From assembly GCA_903910385.1 (NCBI GenBank), contig CAIVZM010000053.1, forward strand, positions 1-64,000: DNA of 64,000 nt. The letters run 5' to 3'. How positions within the stretch are numbered: the stretch's first letter is position 1; the number at the start of each line of letters is the position of its first letter. This DNA comes from an uncultured Armatimonadota bacterium. Its GTDB lineage: Bacteria; Armatimonadota; Armatimonadia; Armatimonadales; Armatimonadaceae. The position numbers were made by a program, and so were the translations under genes. Shown piece by piece: positions 26,780 to 35,258 of this stretch. Under the pieces are notes generated by a model. The model was not told where the DNA came from. It made no database searches and saw only the letters and a program-made list of their open reading frames with translations.

Positions 26780-26808
26780 TTGCAGTCTTACATTCCTCAT
26801 GGTAGAAT
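26780..26808 (+). promoter_or_regulatory. Promoter of rplU-rpmA operon
   Basis: TTGCAG at 26780-26785, 17-base spacer, TAGAAT at 26803-26808. Start of transcription is expected near 26815, just before the leader hairpin. Confidence 0.65.
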
Positions 26809-26817
26809 TTACGGGTT

Positions 26818-26850
26818 GCCTGTGCGGTGGACGTACAGGCGTTTTTGTTT
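26818..26850 (+). terminator. Leader hairpin, possible L21 attenuator
   Basis: GCCTGT (26818-26823) pairs with ACAGGC (26835-26840) around an 11-base loop and is followed by GTTTTTGTTT. It looks like an intrinsic terminator, but it lies between the apparent rplU promoter and the rplU start (about 28 bases before the ATG after the T run), so it may attenuate the operon in the manner of ribosomal protein leaders. It could also end transcription from the pseudokinase gene. Confidence 0.6.
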
Positions 26851-26878
26851 AACAGTACCGAAAGACGATTTAAATACG

Positions 26879-27187
26879 ATGTACGCAGTGATTCGCGCGG
26901 GCGGCAAACAATACCGCGTTCAGGAAAAAGAAACCGTAGTCCTCGAGCGACATGATGGCGAAGTGGGCGACGAAATCACTCTTGGCGAAGTCCTTCTTGT
27001 TGGCGGAGATGAGCCGAAAATCGGTTCCCCGCTGGTGGATGGCGCTAAAGTGACCGCTACGATTGTGAAGCAGGGCAAAGGCAAGAAAATTCACGGATTC
27101 ACCTATGTGAAGGTCAAGAACGAACAGCGCCACTACGGACATCGCCAGCATGAGACCCATGTCCGCATCGAGAAGATCGAGGCGTAA
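26879..27187 (+). CDS. rplU: Ribosomal protein bL21
   Basis: A 102-residue 50S subunit protein bL21 that binds 23S rRNA. The ATG at 26879 gives the universal start [14 protein letters not shown]; the open frame upstream is leader. Motifs [14 protein letters not shown] and the C-terminal IEKIEA are typical. It is the first gene of the conserved rplU-rpmA-obgE order. A promoter and a hairpin leader precede it. No strong Shine-Dalgarno is visible. Confidence 0.96.
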   Translation: MYAVIRAGGKQYRVQEKETVVLERHDGEVGDEITLGEVLLVGGDEPKIGSPLVDGAKVTATIVKQGKGKKIHGFTYVKVKNEQRHYGHRQHETHVRIEKIEA

Positions 27188-27198
27188 GGAGCAAAAAA

Positions 27199-27501
27199 AT
27201 GGCGCATAAAAAAGGCGTGGGTTCATCCCGCAACGGTCGCGATTCTAACCCGCAGATGCTCGGTGTCAAAGAATTCGCGGGCGAGTTCGTTAAGGCCGGT
27301 TCCATCCTCGTCCGACAACGCGGCAGTAAGTTCGATCCGGGCAAAAATGTCGGACAGGGCCGTGACTATACGTTGTTTTCCCTGATTGACGGTTATGTCA
27401 AATTCGAGGGATTCAAGCCCAACCGCAAAATCTCCGTCTACTCGGAAAGCCCCTATAAGACGGCGCCGACTATGGAAGGCGCGGATTCGGGTAGTATTTA
27501 A
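27199..27501 (+). CDS. rpmA: Ribosomal protein bL27
   Basis: A 100-residue 50S protein bL27, whose N-terminal arm reaches the peptidyl-transferase centre. It starts [19 protein letters not shown], the standard form without the cleaved N-terminal extension of Firmicutes. AAGGAG lies just upstream, 11 bases after rplU's stop. A C-terminal tail ([11 protein letters not shown]) is slightly long. A strong hairpin follows it. Confidence 0.96.
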   Translation: MAHKKGVGSSRNGRDSNPQMLGVKEFAGEFVKAGSILVRQRGSKFDPGKNVGQGRDYTLFSLIDGYVKFEGFKPNRKISVYSESPYKTAPTMEGADSGSI

Positions 27502-27544
27502 CCAACGCACTGGAACACTTTTCCAGAGCGACAACCGATAGTGG

Positions 27545-27577
27545 ACAAAACGGCCCGGTCTCACCGGGCCGTTTTGT
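27545..27577 (+). terminator. Strong hairpin between rpmA and obgE
   Basis: ACAAAACGGCCCGGT (27545-27559) and its exact complement (27563-27577) flank a CTC loop, a 15-pair stem with a T-rich arm that ends GTTTTGTCTTTT. It stops 16 bases before the obgE ATG. Confidence 0.85.
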
Positions 27578-27593
27578 CTTTTAAGGCGCAACC

Positions 27594-28952
27594 ATGTCTC
27601 TGTTTATTGATGAAGTGACCATCGGACTTAAGGCGGGCGACGGCGGAAATGGCGCAGTGACCTTTCGGCGAGAGAAGCACGTCCCCCGTGGCGGACCTGA
27701 GGGCGGCGACGGTGGGCGAGGTGGTTCTATCGTCTTTGAAACCGACCCAAACCTATCGACGCTCGTCGAGTTCAGACCGGGCAAGCAATACCGGGCGGAT
27801 CGGGGCGGCGACGGCATGAGCAAGCGGATGTTCGGTAAGGATGGACCAGACCTTGTGTTGAAAACTCCGGTTGGAACGCAAATCTGGAACACCGAAACGA
27901 ATGAGCTTCTGGCGGATCTGTCGCACTTTCCTCAGCGAGAAATAATCGCCACGAGCGGTCGTGGCGGACGCGGCAATTCCCATTTCGTTTCATCCATTCA
28001 ACAGGCGCCAAAATTCGCCGAAAAAGGAGAACCGGGCGAAGAACTCCAAATACGTCTCGAATTGAAGCTTCTGGCAGATGTCGGTCTTCTTGGTTTCCCC
28101 AATGTCGGAAAGTCTACCCTGCTTTCCCGTGTATCCGCCGCCAAACCGAAAATCGCCGATTACCCATTCACTACTCTGGTTCCGAACCTGGGTGTGGTTC
28201 GGGTTGATGATCAGCATAACTTTGTCATGGCGGATATCCCCGGTCTTATCGAGAAGGCATCCGAGGGCGCAGGTCTTGGGATTCAATTCCTCAAGCACCT
28301 GGAACGAACCCGGTTGCTGGTACATTTGATCGATGTCTCCGGTCTGTCGGGGCGTGATCCTTACACGGACTTTGACATCATTAATCGGGAACTGGCTAAT
28401 TTTTCCGATGATCTGGCGAAACTACCTCAGATCATCGCCCTGTCCCGAATCGACGTTGTGACGAACCGAGAAGAGCTTCAACCGATTATTGACTTTTATG
28501 AAGCGAAAAAATTGCCTGTTTACCCCATCTCTGCTGTTACCGGCGATGGCATAGAACCGCTCGTGTACTACTTGCATCGAACTTTGCAGGAAATGCCTAA
28601 AGAAGCCGCAATGCTGGACGGTTCCAAGGGGCCGATACGCATCACATTGAACTCTCGCCAAAGTGATGAAGACCCTAAGCGTTTCACCGTCTTAAGAAAT
28701 GCGGATGGCATACTGGTGGTTACCGGTAAGGGTATTGAACGCATGGTAGCCATGACAGACCTGGAAAATGAATACGGACTCCGACGCTTACAACGAAAGT
28801 TTGAGAGAGTAGGTCTTTTTCAAAAGTTGAAGGAAGCTGGCGCGGTCGAAGGTGATACCGTACAAATCAAGAATATGGGCTTCGATTATATCGAAGACGA
28901 GTGGGCAGACGATACGACGGTGAAACCTGAAGAAGACGAGGAAGATGTCTAA
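27594..28952 (+). CDS. obgE: GTPase Obg
   Basis: A 452-residue Obg/CgtA GTPase that acts in 50S ribosome assembly and stress control. The glycine-rich Obg fold is at the N terminus (GGDGGNGAVTFRREK...), followed by the G domain with GFPNVGKSTLLSRV (G1), DIPGLIEKAS (G3) and a C-terminal OCT domain (about 350-430). A charged tail ends it. Length is normal. The start lies only a few bases after the U tract of the strong rpmA hairpin, so expression probably depends on readthrough or on a promoter within the preceding gene. Confidence 0.96.
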   Translation: MSLFIDEVTIGLKAGDGGNGAVTFRREKHVPRGGPEGGDGGRGGSIVFETDPNLSTLVEFRPGKQYRADRGGDGMSKRMFGKDGPDLVLKTPVGTQIWNTETNELLADLSHFPQREIIATSGRGGRGNSHFVSSIQQAPKFAEKGEPGEELQIRLELKLLADVGLLGFPNVGKSTLLSRVSAAKPKIADYPFTTLVPNLGVVRVDDQHNFVMADIPGLIEKASEGAGLGIQFLKHLERTRLLVHLIDVSGLSGRDPYTDFDIINRELANFSDDLAKLPQIIALSRIDVVTNREELQPIIDFYEAKKLPVYPISAVTGDGIEPLVYYLHRTLQEMPKEAAMLDGSKGPIRITLNSRQSDEDPKRFTVLRNADGILVVTGKGIERMVAMTDLENEYGLRRLQRKFERVGLFQKLKEAGAVEGDTVQIKNMGFDYIEDEWADDTTVKPEEDEEDV

Positions 28953-29051
28953 CGGTTCTACAGAGCATGGCATGTCTCTTCGCGCCCGATAACAGGACGG
29001 TTGGTGAATCAGGCATTTATCTCGAATGCCCGATTTATCGACGTAAGAGCG

Positions 29052-29057
29052 GTATAA
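29052..29057 (+). promoter_or_regulatory. -10 element upstream of RNase J gene
   Basis: A perfect TATAAT sits 38 bases before the TTG start. No good -35 hexamer is found at 16-18 bases, so the promoter may be weak, activated or use an extended -10 form. Confidence 0.45.
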
Positions 29058-29095
29058 TATAAAACGAATCCGTCTGACGGACAGGAGAATTATTT

Positions 29096-30772
29096 TTGGA
29101 GACGTTGCCTCCCGGCAAAATTCGATTTATCCCCCTTGGCGGCGTTGGGGAAATTGGCAAGAATCTTTACGCTTATCATGTCCTTGATCAAATCCTGATT
29201 GTGGACTGCGGACTGAAATTTCCTGATGAGCGTATGTTCGGCGTTGATATCGTTATACCGGATGTACGTTACCTGGTAGAAAACAAAGACGCCATCCAGG
29301 CCATTTTGATTACGCATGGTCATGAAGACCATATCGGCGGACTGGGTTATATAGCCCCTCAACTGCCGGGCGTCCCGATTTATGGTCCGCCGCTTGCGTT
29401 GGGCCTTGCGAAGAACCGCTTGAAAGAGCGGGGCGTAATGAATTCGGTCTCGCTGAATGAATTCGGTCCAGAGGATGTGTTGCAACTGGGCCATTTCGTT
29501 GTTGAGCCTATTCGCGTCGCACACTCAATCCCCGATTCCTTTGCATTTTTCATTCGCACCCCGGCGGGAAATATCGTTCATACCGGCGATTTCAAGTTCG
29601 ATCAGACTCCAGTGGACAACCAACTGTTTGATCTGGGCAAATTATCCCGGCTTTCTGAAGAAGGCGTTCTGGCGCTGGTCTCCGATACCACCAATATCGA
29701 ACGGCCCGGCTATGTCCCGACCGAGCGGATAGTAGGAGAAACGTTTGCGCGTGTCTTTGCCGACGCTCCCGGTCGCGTGATCATCGCCTCTTTCGCTTCT
29801 CAGATCCACCGCATGCAAATGGCCTGTGATGTGGCGGTCAAACAGGGCCGCAAGGTAGCAGCGGTCGGTCGATCCATGCAACAGAACTTTGACATGGCAA
29901 TGCAGATGGGATACCTGACTGTCCCGGAAGGATTGCGTATTCGTGCGGAGGACATTGGTCAATACCCACCTCACGAAATTGCGATTGTCACCACGGGTTC
30001 GCAAGGGGAACCGCTTGCTGGTCTTTCCCGAATGGCGAACGATGACCACCGGCATGTGCGAATACAGAAGGGCGATACCGTCGTTCTTTCCGCGACGCCA
30101 ATCCCCGGAAATGAGGATGCCGTCTGGCGTGTGGTCAACAATCTGATCGCTCGTGGCGCAGATGTTATCTACGACGCCATCATGCCAGTCCATGTCTCCG
30201 GTCACGGATATGCAGAAGAACTCAAACTCGTTCTCAATGTCACCGATCCTCAGTATGTGATTCCGGTTCACGGCGAACCTCGCATGCTTTTACGCTATTC
30301 GAAGACCGCTCAACAGATGGGATGGTTACCAGAGGATATCTTCCGCCTCGAAATCGGCGATGTACTCGAATTAGATTTGGATCATGGCAAAATCGTGGAT
30401 CGTGTCGCTTCCGGATCGGTACTGGTAGACGGCGGTTCCGGTTCGACAGGAGTCCATGAAGTAGTTCTTCGGGATCGTCAACATCTCGCGGAAGATGGCT
30501 TTGTAGTAGTTGTAGCCGCCATTAGCGCCGAAGATGGGGCGTTGATGTCCGGTCCCGAAATCCTTACTCGTGGCTTTGTGTATGTTGACCAAAGCGAGGA
30601 TCTGCTGACCGAGGCAACAGAAATAATCCGCGAACAACTGCTAAAACTCAGTGGAACCGCTTCAAGAGATCTGGATGCGATTCAGGGAGATATACGGGCT
30701 ACCTTACGTAAACTCTTTGAAAAGCGCACAAATCGTCGCCCTCTTGTCATGCCGTTAATTTTAGAATATTAG
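29096..30772 (+). CDS. rnj: Ribonuclease J
   Basis: A 558-residue beta-CASP metallo-beta-lactamase ribonuclease for mRNA turnover and rRNA maturation, with 5-prime exo- and endonuclease activity. The zinc motif THGHEDHIGG gives His74, His76, Asp78 and His79; later ligands lie in HTGDFKFDQTP and the C-terminal VPVHGEPRML. The SFASQIHRMQ and TTGSQGEPLAGLSRM motifs bind the 5-prime nucleotide region. The start is TTG at 29096 with AGGAG about 9 bases before. Length matches single RNase J genes. It stands alone after obgE. Confidence 0.95.
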   Translation: METLPPGKIRFIPLGGVGEIGKNLYAYHVLDQILIVDCGLKFPDERMFGVDIVIPDVRYLVENKDAIQAILITHGHEDHIGGLGYIAPQLPGVPIYGPPLALGLAKNRLKERGVMNSVSLNEFGPEDVLQLGHFVVEPIRVAHSIPDSFAFFIRTPAGNIVHTGDFKFDQTPVDNQLFDLGKLSRLSEEGVLALVSDTTNIERPGYVPTERIVGETFARVFADAPGRVIIASFASQIHRMQMACDVAVKQGRKVAAVGRSMQQNFDMAMQMGYLTVPEGLRIRAEDIGQYPPHEIAIVTTGSQGEPLAGLSRMANDDHRHVRIQKGDTVVLSATPIPGNEDAVWRVVNNLIARGADVIYDAIMPVHVSGHGYAEELKLVLNVTDPQYVIPVHGEPRMLLRYSKTAQQMGWLPEDIFRLEIGDVLELDLDHGKIVDRVASGSVLVDGGSGSTGVHEVVLRDRQHLAEDGFVVVVAAISAEDGALMSGPEILTRGFVYVDQSEDLLTEATEIIREQLLKLSGTASRDLDAIQGDIRATLRKLFEKRTNRRPLVMPLILEY

Positions 30773-30780
30773 TATCCGTG

Positions 30781-30798
30781 TCGGGCGGCAACGCCCGA
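30781..30798 (+). other. GCAA-tetraloop hairpin
   Basis: TCGGGCG (30781-30787) pairs with CGCCCGA (30792-30798) around a GCAA tetraloop, directly between the RNase J gene and the acyl-CoA dehydrogenase-like gene. There is no U tract, so it is more likely an RNA processing or stability element than a terminator. Confidence 0.5.
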
Positions 30799-30812
30799 TA
30801 TTGGCACATTCT

Positions 30813-31940
30813 ATGGAAAACGCCGCTGAACTATCTACGGTAAACACAAATGCGCTGATGCCGCATGAGGCGGAACTGCTTGAAAAAGCGCGTTTGATTG
30901 CTTCAGAGTCGCTTGAGCCTAATGCGCAAAAAGTGGACACTGGAATAGTATCCATGAAGCGTAATCTGGATGCGCTGGCACAAGAGGGACTGGTAGGCGT
31001 GACGACTCCTACCGAATGGGGTGGAATCGGGGCTTCCGGTTCGTTTCAGCGAGCATACACGGAGATTCTGACTTCCGCCTGTGGCTCCACGTGGTTCACA
31101 CTTACGCAACATCTTGGCTCCTGTGGTCAGATCGCCGGCAGCATGAATTCTTCTTTGCGGGAACGTTTTCTGAAAGAGATGGCGGCGGGGCGTCATTATG
31201 TAGGAGTCGGATTTGGGCATCTGCGTCGCCCAGAACCGATGTTGCGGGCGCAACCCGTTCATGATGGTTGGGTTCTGAATGGTGTCGCCCCGTGGGTAAC
31301 AGGTTGGCCCTGGCTGAGCGGGGTCATTTACGGAGCCACACTTCCAGATAATCGCTATCTTTTCGTATATGTTCCGGCGGAAGAAAGCCAATCTCAGATT
31401 TCGTCCCCTCCCCTCCCCCTTTGCGCTATGAATGCATCGGCAACGACAGAAGTCCGACTGGTCGATCATTTTGTACCGGAATCCGACTTCGTTCGTTATT
31501 CGTCTCATGAGGAAATGGCGCGAGGCGATGAGGGAAGTATCGGTGCTGGAGTGCATCCGCCTCTGGGATGCGCCACGGGTTCTCTGAAGTTACTCCAGAC
31601 ACTCGCAGAAAAGCGTTCGAATCTCACTGTCATACGAGAAGCGGCAAACGCTCTGGAAAAAGAAATCGACGCCTGCCGGATAGAAGCCCGACACTGGGCG
31701 GAAAGCCCGAAAGATATCCCCGAGTATAAACCTAATGCTTTACGGGCGCGAGTCTGGGCGATTGAACTTGCCGTCCGCGCAGCACATATGAGCATTGCGG
31801 CAGCGTCCGGTGCGGCGAATTCTTTGGATCATCCGGCGCAAAGGCGCATGCGAGAAGCAATGTTTTATACTCTCACAGCCCAGACCAGCGATATCATGAC
31901 CGCTACTCTACAGCGAATCAGTCATCTCGAATTATCGTAG
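30813..31940 (+). CDS. Acyl-CoA dehydrogenase-like protein
   Basis: A 375-residue protein with the acyl-CoA dehydrogenase fold: an N-terminal helical domain (residues 5-110), a beta domain (110-220) with WVLNGVAPWVTG typical of the FAD pocket, and a C-terminal four-helix bundle (about 240-375). Start is taken at the ATG 30813; TTG at 30801 is possible. The family oxidises acyl-CoA thioesters with FAD, but the catalytic glutamate position cannot be confirmed by eye and the C terminus is somewhat short, so it may be a non-canonical member. No CoA-metabolism gene is next to it. Its 3-prime end converges on nuoN across a hairpin. Confidence 0.72.
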   Translation: MENAAELSTVNTNALMPHEAELLEKARLIASESLEPNAQKVDTGIVSMKRNLDALAQEGLVGVTTPTEWGGIGASGSFQRAYTEILTSACGSTWFTLTQHLGSCGQIAGSMNSSLRERFLKEMAAGRHYVGVGFGHLRRPEPMLRAQPVHDGWVLNGVAPWVTGWPWLSGVIYGATLPDNRYLFVYVPAEESQSQISSPPLPLCAMNASATTEVRLVDHFVPESDFVRYSSHEEMARGDEGSIGAGVHPPLGCATGSLKLLQTLAEKRSNLTVIREAANALEKEIDACRIEARHWAESPKDIPEYKPNALRARVWAIELAVRAAHMSIAAASGAANSLDHPAQRRMREAMFYTLTAQTSDIMTATLQRISHLELS

Positions 31941-31948
31941 GCAGGTAT

Positions 31949-31983
31949 CCTCTGACAGATAGATGTTTTATCTCTGTCAGGGG
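31949..31983. terminator. Hairpin between convergent ACAD-like and nuoN genes
   Basis: CCTCTGACAGA (31949-31959) pairs with TCTGTCAGGGG (31973-31983) with one G-U pair and a 13-base loop. It could terminate both converging transcripts, but neither side has a good U tract. Confidence 0.55.
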
Positions 31984-31988
31984 ATTTC

Positions 31989-33620
31989 CTATCGATTTGC
32001 GTTTGGTTCAATCGGTAAGGAACCGCGTTCCAGAGTGTTTTCACCGGGACGGGTCTTCAACATGGGGACTGGCGGAGGAGCGTTCATTTCTCCGGCAGGT
32101 GACGGCGAGACCAGAAGGTTCGGCGCAACTCCCAGAATGATCGTCAGAATCGCCGCCAGAATCGCTGCCCTCTTTGCCCCGCCTTCTCGCGGCTCCTCGA
32201 ATTCCAGATGTGGTTCCCGCAGATACATCTGCATGATCAGATTCAGGTAATAGAAAAGACCGATCGCGCTGATTACCAGACCGATTACTGCAATTGAAAC
32301 TTCTCCAGACCGAATCGCCGCCATAAAGAGATACAACTTCCCGAAGAAGCCAGCGGTCGGCGGTATGCCTGCCAGTGAAAGAAGACAAATGGTTAAAGTC
32401 AATGCAGCCAGTGGTTGTTTTTTCGCAAGTCCGGCATAATCTCGGATATCCAGATAATCTCCGCCGTTGCGTCCCAGCCAGATGATCACGGCAAAGGCGC
32501 CAAGGTTCATGAGAGTATAGGCAAGCAGGTAGAATAACACACTCTGAGTGGCATATAGGGAAGCGCTGCCATGACTGCTGGCAAGTATTCCAACCAGTAG
32601 GTATCCGGCATGCGCAATCGATGAACAGGCGAGCATTCTCTTGATATTAGTTTGCCGCATCGCCAGTACGTTTCCAACCAGCATGGTCGCTGCCGCCAGA
32701 GTCCACAGAACCAGTCGATACGGTTCCGCCCCATCGCTGGCGAGGAAGGCATGTGACAGACGTAAAAACGCCGCAAATGCTCCCAACTTGGCTCCAGCGG
32801 ACATAAAGGCGGTAACCGGGGTCGGCGCTCCTTCATAGACATCTGGCGCATACGAATGGAAAGGAACAAGAGACGCTTTGAATCCAAGTCCGACTACGAT
32901 CAATGCGATTCCGGTGACGAATAACGGCGAAGACATCAGAGGCATTCCCGAACGCGCCGAATTCTGCAACGCTTCAGAAATGATATCAAAGTTGGTGAAG
33001 GAAACGTTTTCCTGCTGCAGGCTAATCGCTCGATTTGCGATTCCGACCGCCCCATAGATCAGGGCGGAACCGAAGACAAAGAAGGCGGAGGCGAACGCGC
33101 CGAGGAGGAAGTACTTGACCGCCGCTTCTTCGGAGCGTAATTCTCGCCGTGAGAAACCGCAGAGAATATAGAGCGAAACGGAGAGAATTTCCAGACCGAC
33201 GAAAACGTTGATGAGATCGTTGGCAAGCGCCATCAACATGGCGCCACACGTAGCAAAGAGCAACAATGCGTAAAATTCGCCGTTGTTGATCCGTTTTTCT
33301 TCCAGGTAAGCAGGCGCCATTCCTGCCGTCAGGGCTGCGGCAAGACAAAGTGTCACGCAGAACCATCCGCCGACGTCATCCATGAGCATTCCCTGCCCAA
33401 AGAAACGGGCGGGCGTGACATCGGGCATGTTCGGGATACCACGTGAACTGACCAGCGTCAGAATGCCTGCGGCGACAAGACCCAGTATAGTTCCGAGCGG
33501 AAGGAATCTCCTGCCGGCAGGAGATGTTTCGCCCAGACCAATCACCAGAACCACCATACCCATGATGGCGACGAACAGCGGTCCTGAGATCGCCCAAATT
33601 CCCTGTAACGTATCGTTCAA
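31989..33620 (-). CDS. nuoN: NADH-quinone oxidoreductase subunit N
   Basis: A 543-residue antiporter-like proton-pumping subunit of respiratory complex I in the inner membrane. Start is taken at TTG 33620 behind AAGGATAG; an upstream extension to 33647 is open but runs into the intergenic hairpin. About 14 transmembrane helices, with a conserved Lys/Glu relay (VGLEILSVSLYILCGF, GFKASLVPFHSYAPDVYEGAPTPVTAF). Length is normal. It is the last gene of the nuo operon and ends convergent to an acyl-CoA dehydrogenase-like gene. Confidence 0.95.
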   Translation of the reverse strand: MNDTLQGIWAISGPLFVAIMGMVVLVIGLGETSPAGRRFLPLGTILGLVAAGILTLVSSRGIPNMPDVTPARFFGQGMLMDDVGGWFCVTLCLAAALTAGMAPAYLEEKRINNGEFYALLLFATCGAMLMALANDLINVFVGLEILSVSLYILCGFSRRELRSEEAAVKYFLLGAFASAFFVFGSALIYGAVGIANRAISLQQENVSFTNFDIISEALQNSARSGMPLMSSPLFVTGIALIVVGLGFKASLVPFHSYAPDVYEGAPTPVTAFMSAGAKLGAFAAFLRLSHAFLASDGAEPYRLVLWTLAAATMLVGNVLAMRQTNIKRMLACSSIAHAGYLLVGILASSHGSASLYATQSVLFYLLAYTLMNLGAFAVIIWLGRNGGDYLDIRDYAGLAKKQPLAALTLTICLLSLAGIPPTAGFFGKLYLFMAAIRSGEVSIAVIGLVISAIGLFYYLNLIMQMYLREPHLEFEEPREGGAKRAAILAAILTIILGVAPNLLVSPSPAGEMNAPPPVPMLKTRPGENTLERGSLPIEPNANR

Positions 33621-33648
33621 GTATCTATCCTTATAACAACGTCGCAAG

Positions 33649-33678
33649 CCGAAAGAGAACCATAGTCCTCTCTTTCGG
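33649..33678. other. Intergenic hairpin between nuoM and nuoN
   Basis: CCGAAAGAGA (33649-33658) pairs with TCTCTTTCGG (33669-33678) across a ten-base loop. On the nuo (minus) strand no U tract follows, so it likely modulates message stability or nuoN level; on the plus strand it is followed by five T's. Confidence 0.6.
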
Positions 33679-33683
33679 ACTTT

Positions 33684-35240
33684 TTATCGTCGCTTTTCCA
33701 ATTGCACGGCTCCGGGCGGAACGCTTTCTGGCGTCCGAATAAAATTCGCCGCCCCAACGGGCAATTGAGTCAAATCATCGAGCATCTTCGTTTTGCTCAC
33801 GGCTTGTTTGACCGCGAAGTTCGTCAGGTCAGTGAACCAGCCGGGCGCAATTCCCAGAAGGAAAACGAGGGCTACCAGCACGGCGCCTAACGCTTTCTCT
33901 GAGGCGTTCATATCCGTCATCCTCTGGACGGCAGACGTTATTGGACGACCATACATCACCCGCTGGTACATCCAAAGCATGTAGACGGCGGAGAAAATGA
34001 CGCCTGTCGTCGCCAGGGCAGTCGCCCAGGGGAAAGTCTGGTAGGAGCCAAGAAGAATGAGGAATTCGCCGACAAACCCGTTGGTAAGCGGTAATGCAAT
34101 CGACGAAAGCGTGAGAATCAGGAATATGCGGGCGAAAACCGGCATTTGCTCCCATAATCCTCCGAAGGCGCGAATATTGGTCGATCCACGACGCTCCCCT
34201 ATCATCCCCATCAGATAGAAGCAACCCGCGGACGTAATGCCATGGTTGAGCATCTGTAAAAACGCTCCCGTCATCGCTTCCGGAGTCAGCGCAAACAGAC
34301 CGAGGACGACAAAACCCAGATGGCTCATGGAGGAATACGCCAGCACTCGCTTCGCGTCGCGTTGTACCGCAGCGATCCACGCTCCATACAGAATGCTAAT
34401 GACCGCCAGAGCGACGATATACGGAGCAAACTGACGCGCCGCATCGGGCAGAATATCGATTCCGAAGCGATAGAGTCCGAAAGTTCCCAGCTTTGCCATT
34501 ACCCCTGAAAGGATCGCTGTGACAGCGGTAGGCGCCTCTGCATAAGTATCCGGTAACCAGGTATGAAACGGGAACAGACCGGTTTTAACCGCAAATGCGA
34601 TAGCGAAACCCGCAAAAATCAGTAGTCCGATGGTCGGGTCCAGTGGAGTAGTCTTCAGATGATTCTGAATTTCGATTACCGAGAATGACCCCGTCGCAAT
34701 ATAGAGACCGATGATCGATGCCAGCATCAGCAACGAGCCGACTACAGTATAGACAAAAAACTTGGTCGCCGCCTGAATTCGTCGCCTCCCACCCCACATC
34801 CCTATCAGGAAATAGGCAGGCACCAGACAGGCTTCAAAGAAGATATAGAACAGGATCAAGTCCAGAGCGCAGAATGCGCCAAGAATGGTCGCTTCCAGTG
34901 CAAGAACCAGCGCATAGTATTCGCGCTGTCGTTCCGTGATCCTATCCCAGGAATACCATATTGAAAACAGATGAACCAGCGCAGTCAGGACGATTATCAG
35001 AACTGCAGGACCATCTACTCCGAGAACATACCCGATTTGCAGGGCGGGCAACCATCCCCGTTCCTCAATGAAGCCAAACGGTGAGTTTCCGGTCGGCGTG
35101 TAGCCGAAGAGTCCTAACGCTACAAGTAACGTCAACCCGGATGCCACTACAGCGACCATACGGGATTGTGCCGGTCGTAGCAGGGCAGCTAGAATAGCGC
35201 CGATTGCCGGGATGAGGATAAGAAGGGTGAGAATGGGCAT
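33684..35240 (-). CDS. nuoM: NADH-quinone oxidoreductase subunit M
   Basis: A 518-residue antiporter-like subunit of complex I with about 14 membrane helices. Signatures include KTGLFPFHTWLPDTYAEAPTAVTAILSGVM, AYSSMSHLGFVVLGLF and the Glu in LEATILGAFCALDLILFYIFFEACL. It pumps protons with NuoL and NuoN. It lies 18 bases after nuoL. A short charged tail with Pro follows the last helix. Confidence 0.96.
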   Translation of the reverse strand: MPILTLLILIPAIGAILAALLRPAQSRMVAVVASGLTLLVALGLFGYTPTGNSPFGFIEERGWLPALQIGYVLGVDGPAVLIIVLTALVHLFSIWYSWDRITERQREYYALVLALEATILGAFCALDLILFYIFFEACLVPAYFLIGMWGGRRRIQAATKFFVYTVVGSLLMLASIIGLYIATGSFSVIEIQNHLKTTPLDPTIGLLIFAGFAIAFAVKTGLFPFHTWLPDTYAEAPTAVTAILSGVMAKLGTFGLYRFGIDILPDAARQFAPYIVALAVISILYGAWIAAVQRDAKRVLAYSSMSHLGFVVLGLFALTPEAMTGAFLQMLNHGITSAGCFYLMGMIGERRGSTNIRAFGGLWEQMPVFARIFLILTLSSIALPLTNGFVGEFLILLGSYQTFPWATALATTGVIFSAVYMLWMYQRVMYGRPITSAVQRMTDMNASEKALGAVLVALVFLLGIAPGWFTDLTNFAVKQAVSKTKMLDDLTQLPVGAANFIRTPESVPPGAVQLEKRR

Positions 35241-35258
35241 TTTCTTTCGTTCCTTTCC

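Noticed and set aside
29642-30271. Minus-strand open frame of about 209 codons inside the RNase J gene
   Set aside because: It lies opposite a fully conserved gene and has no motif or ribosome site; it is a shadow.
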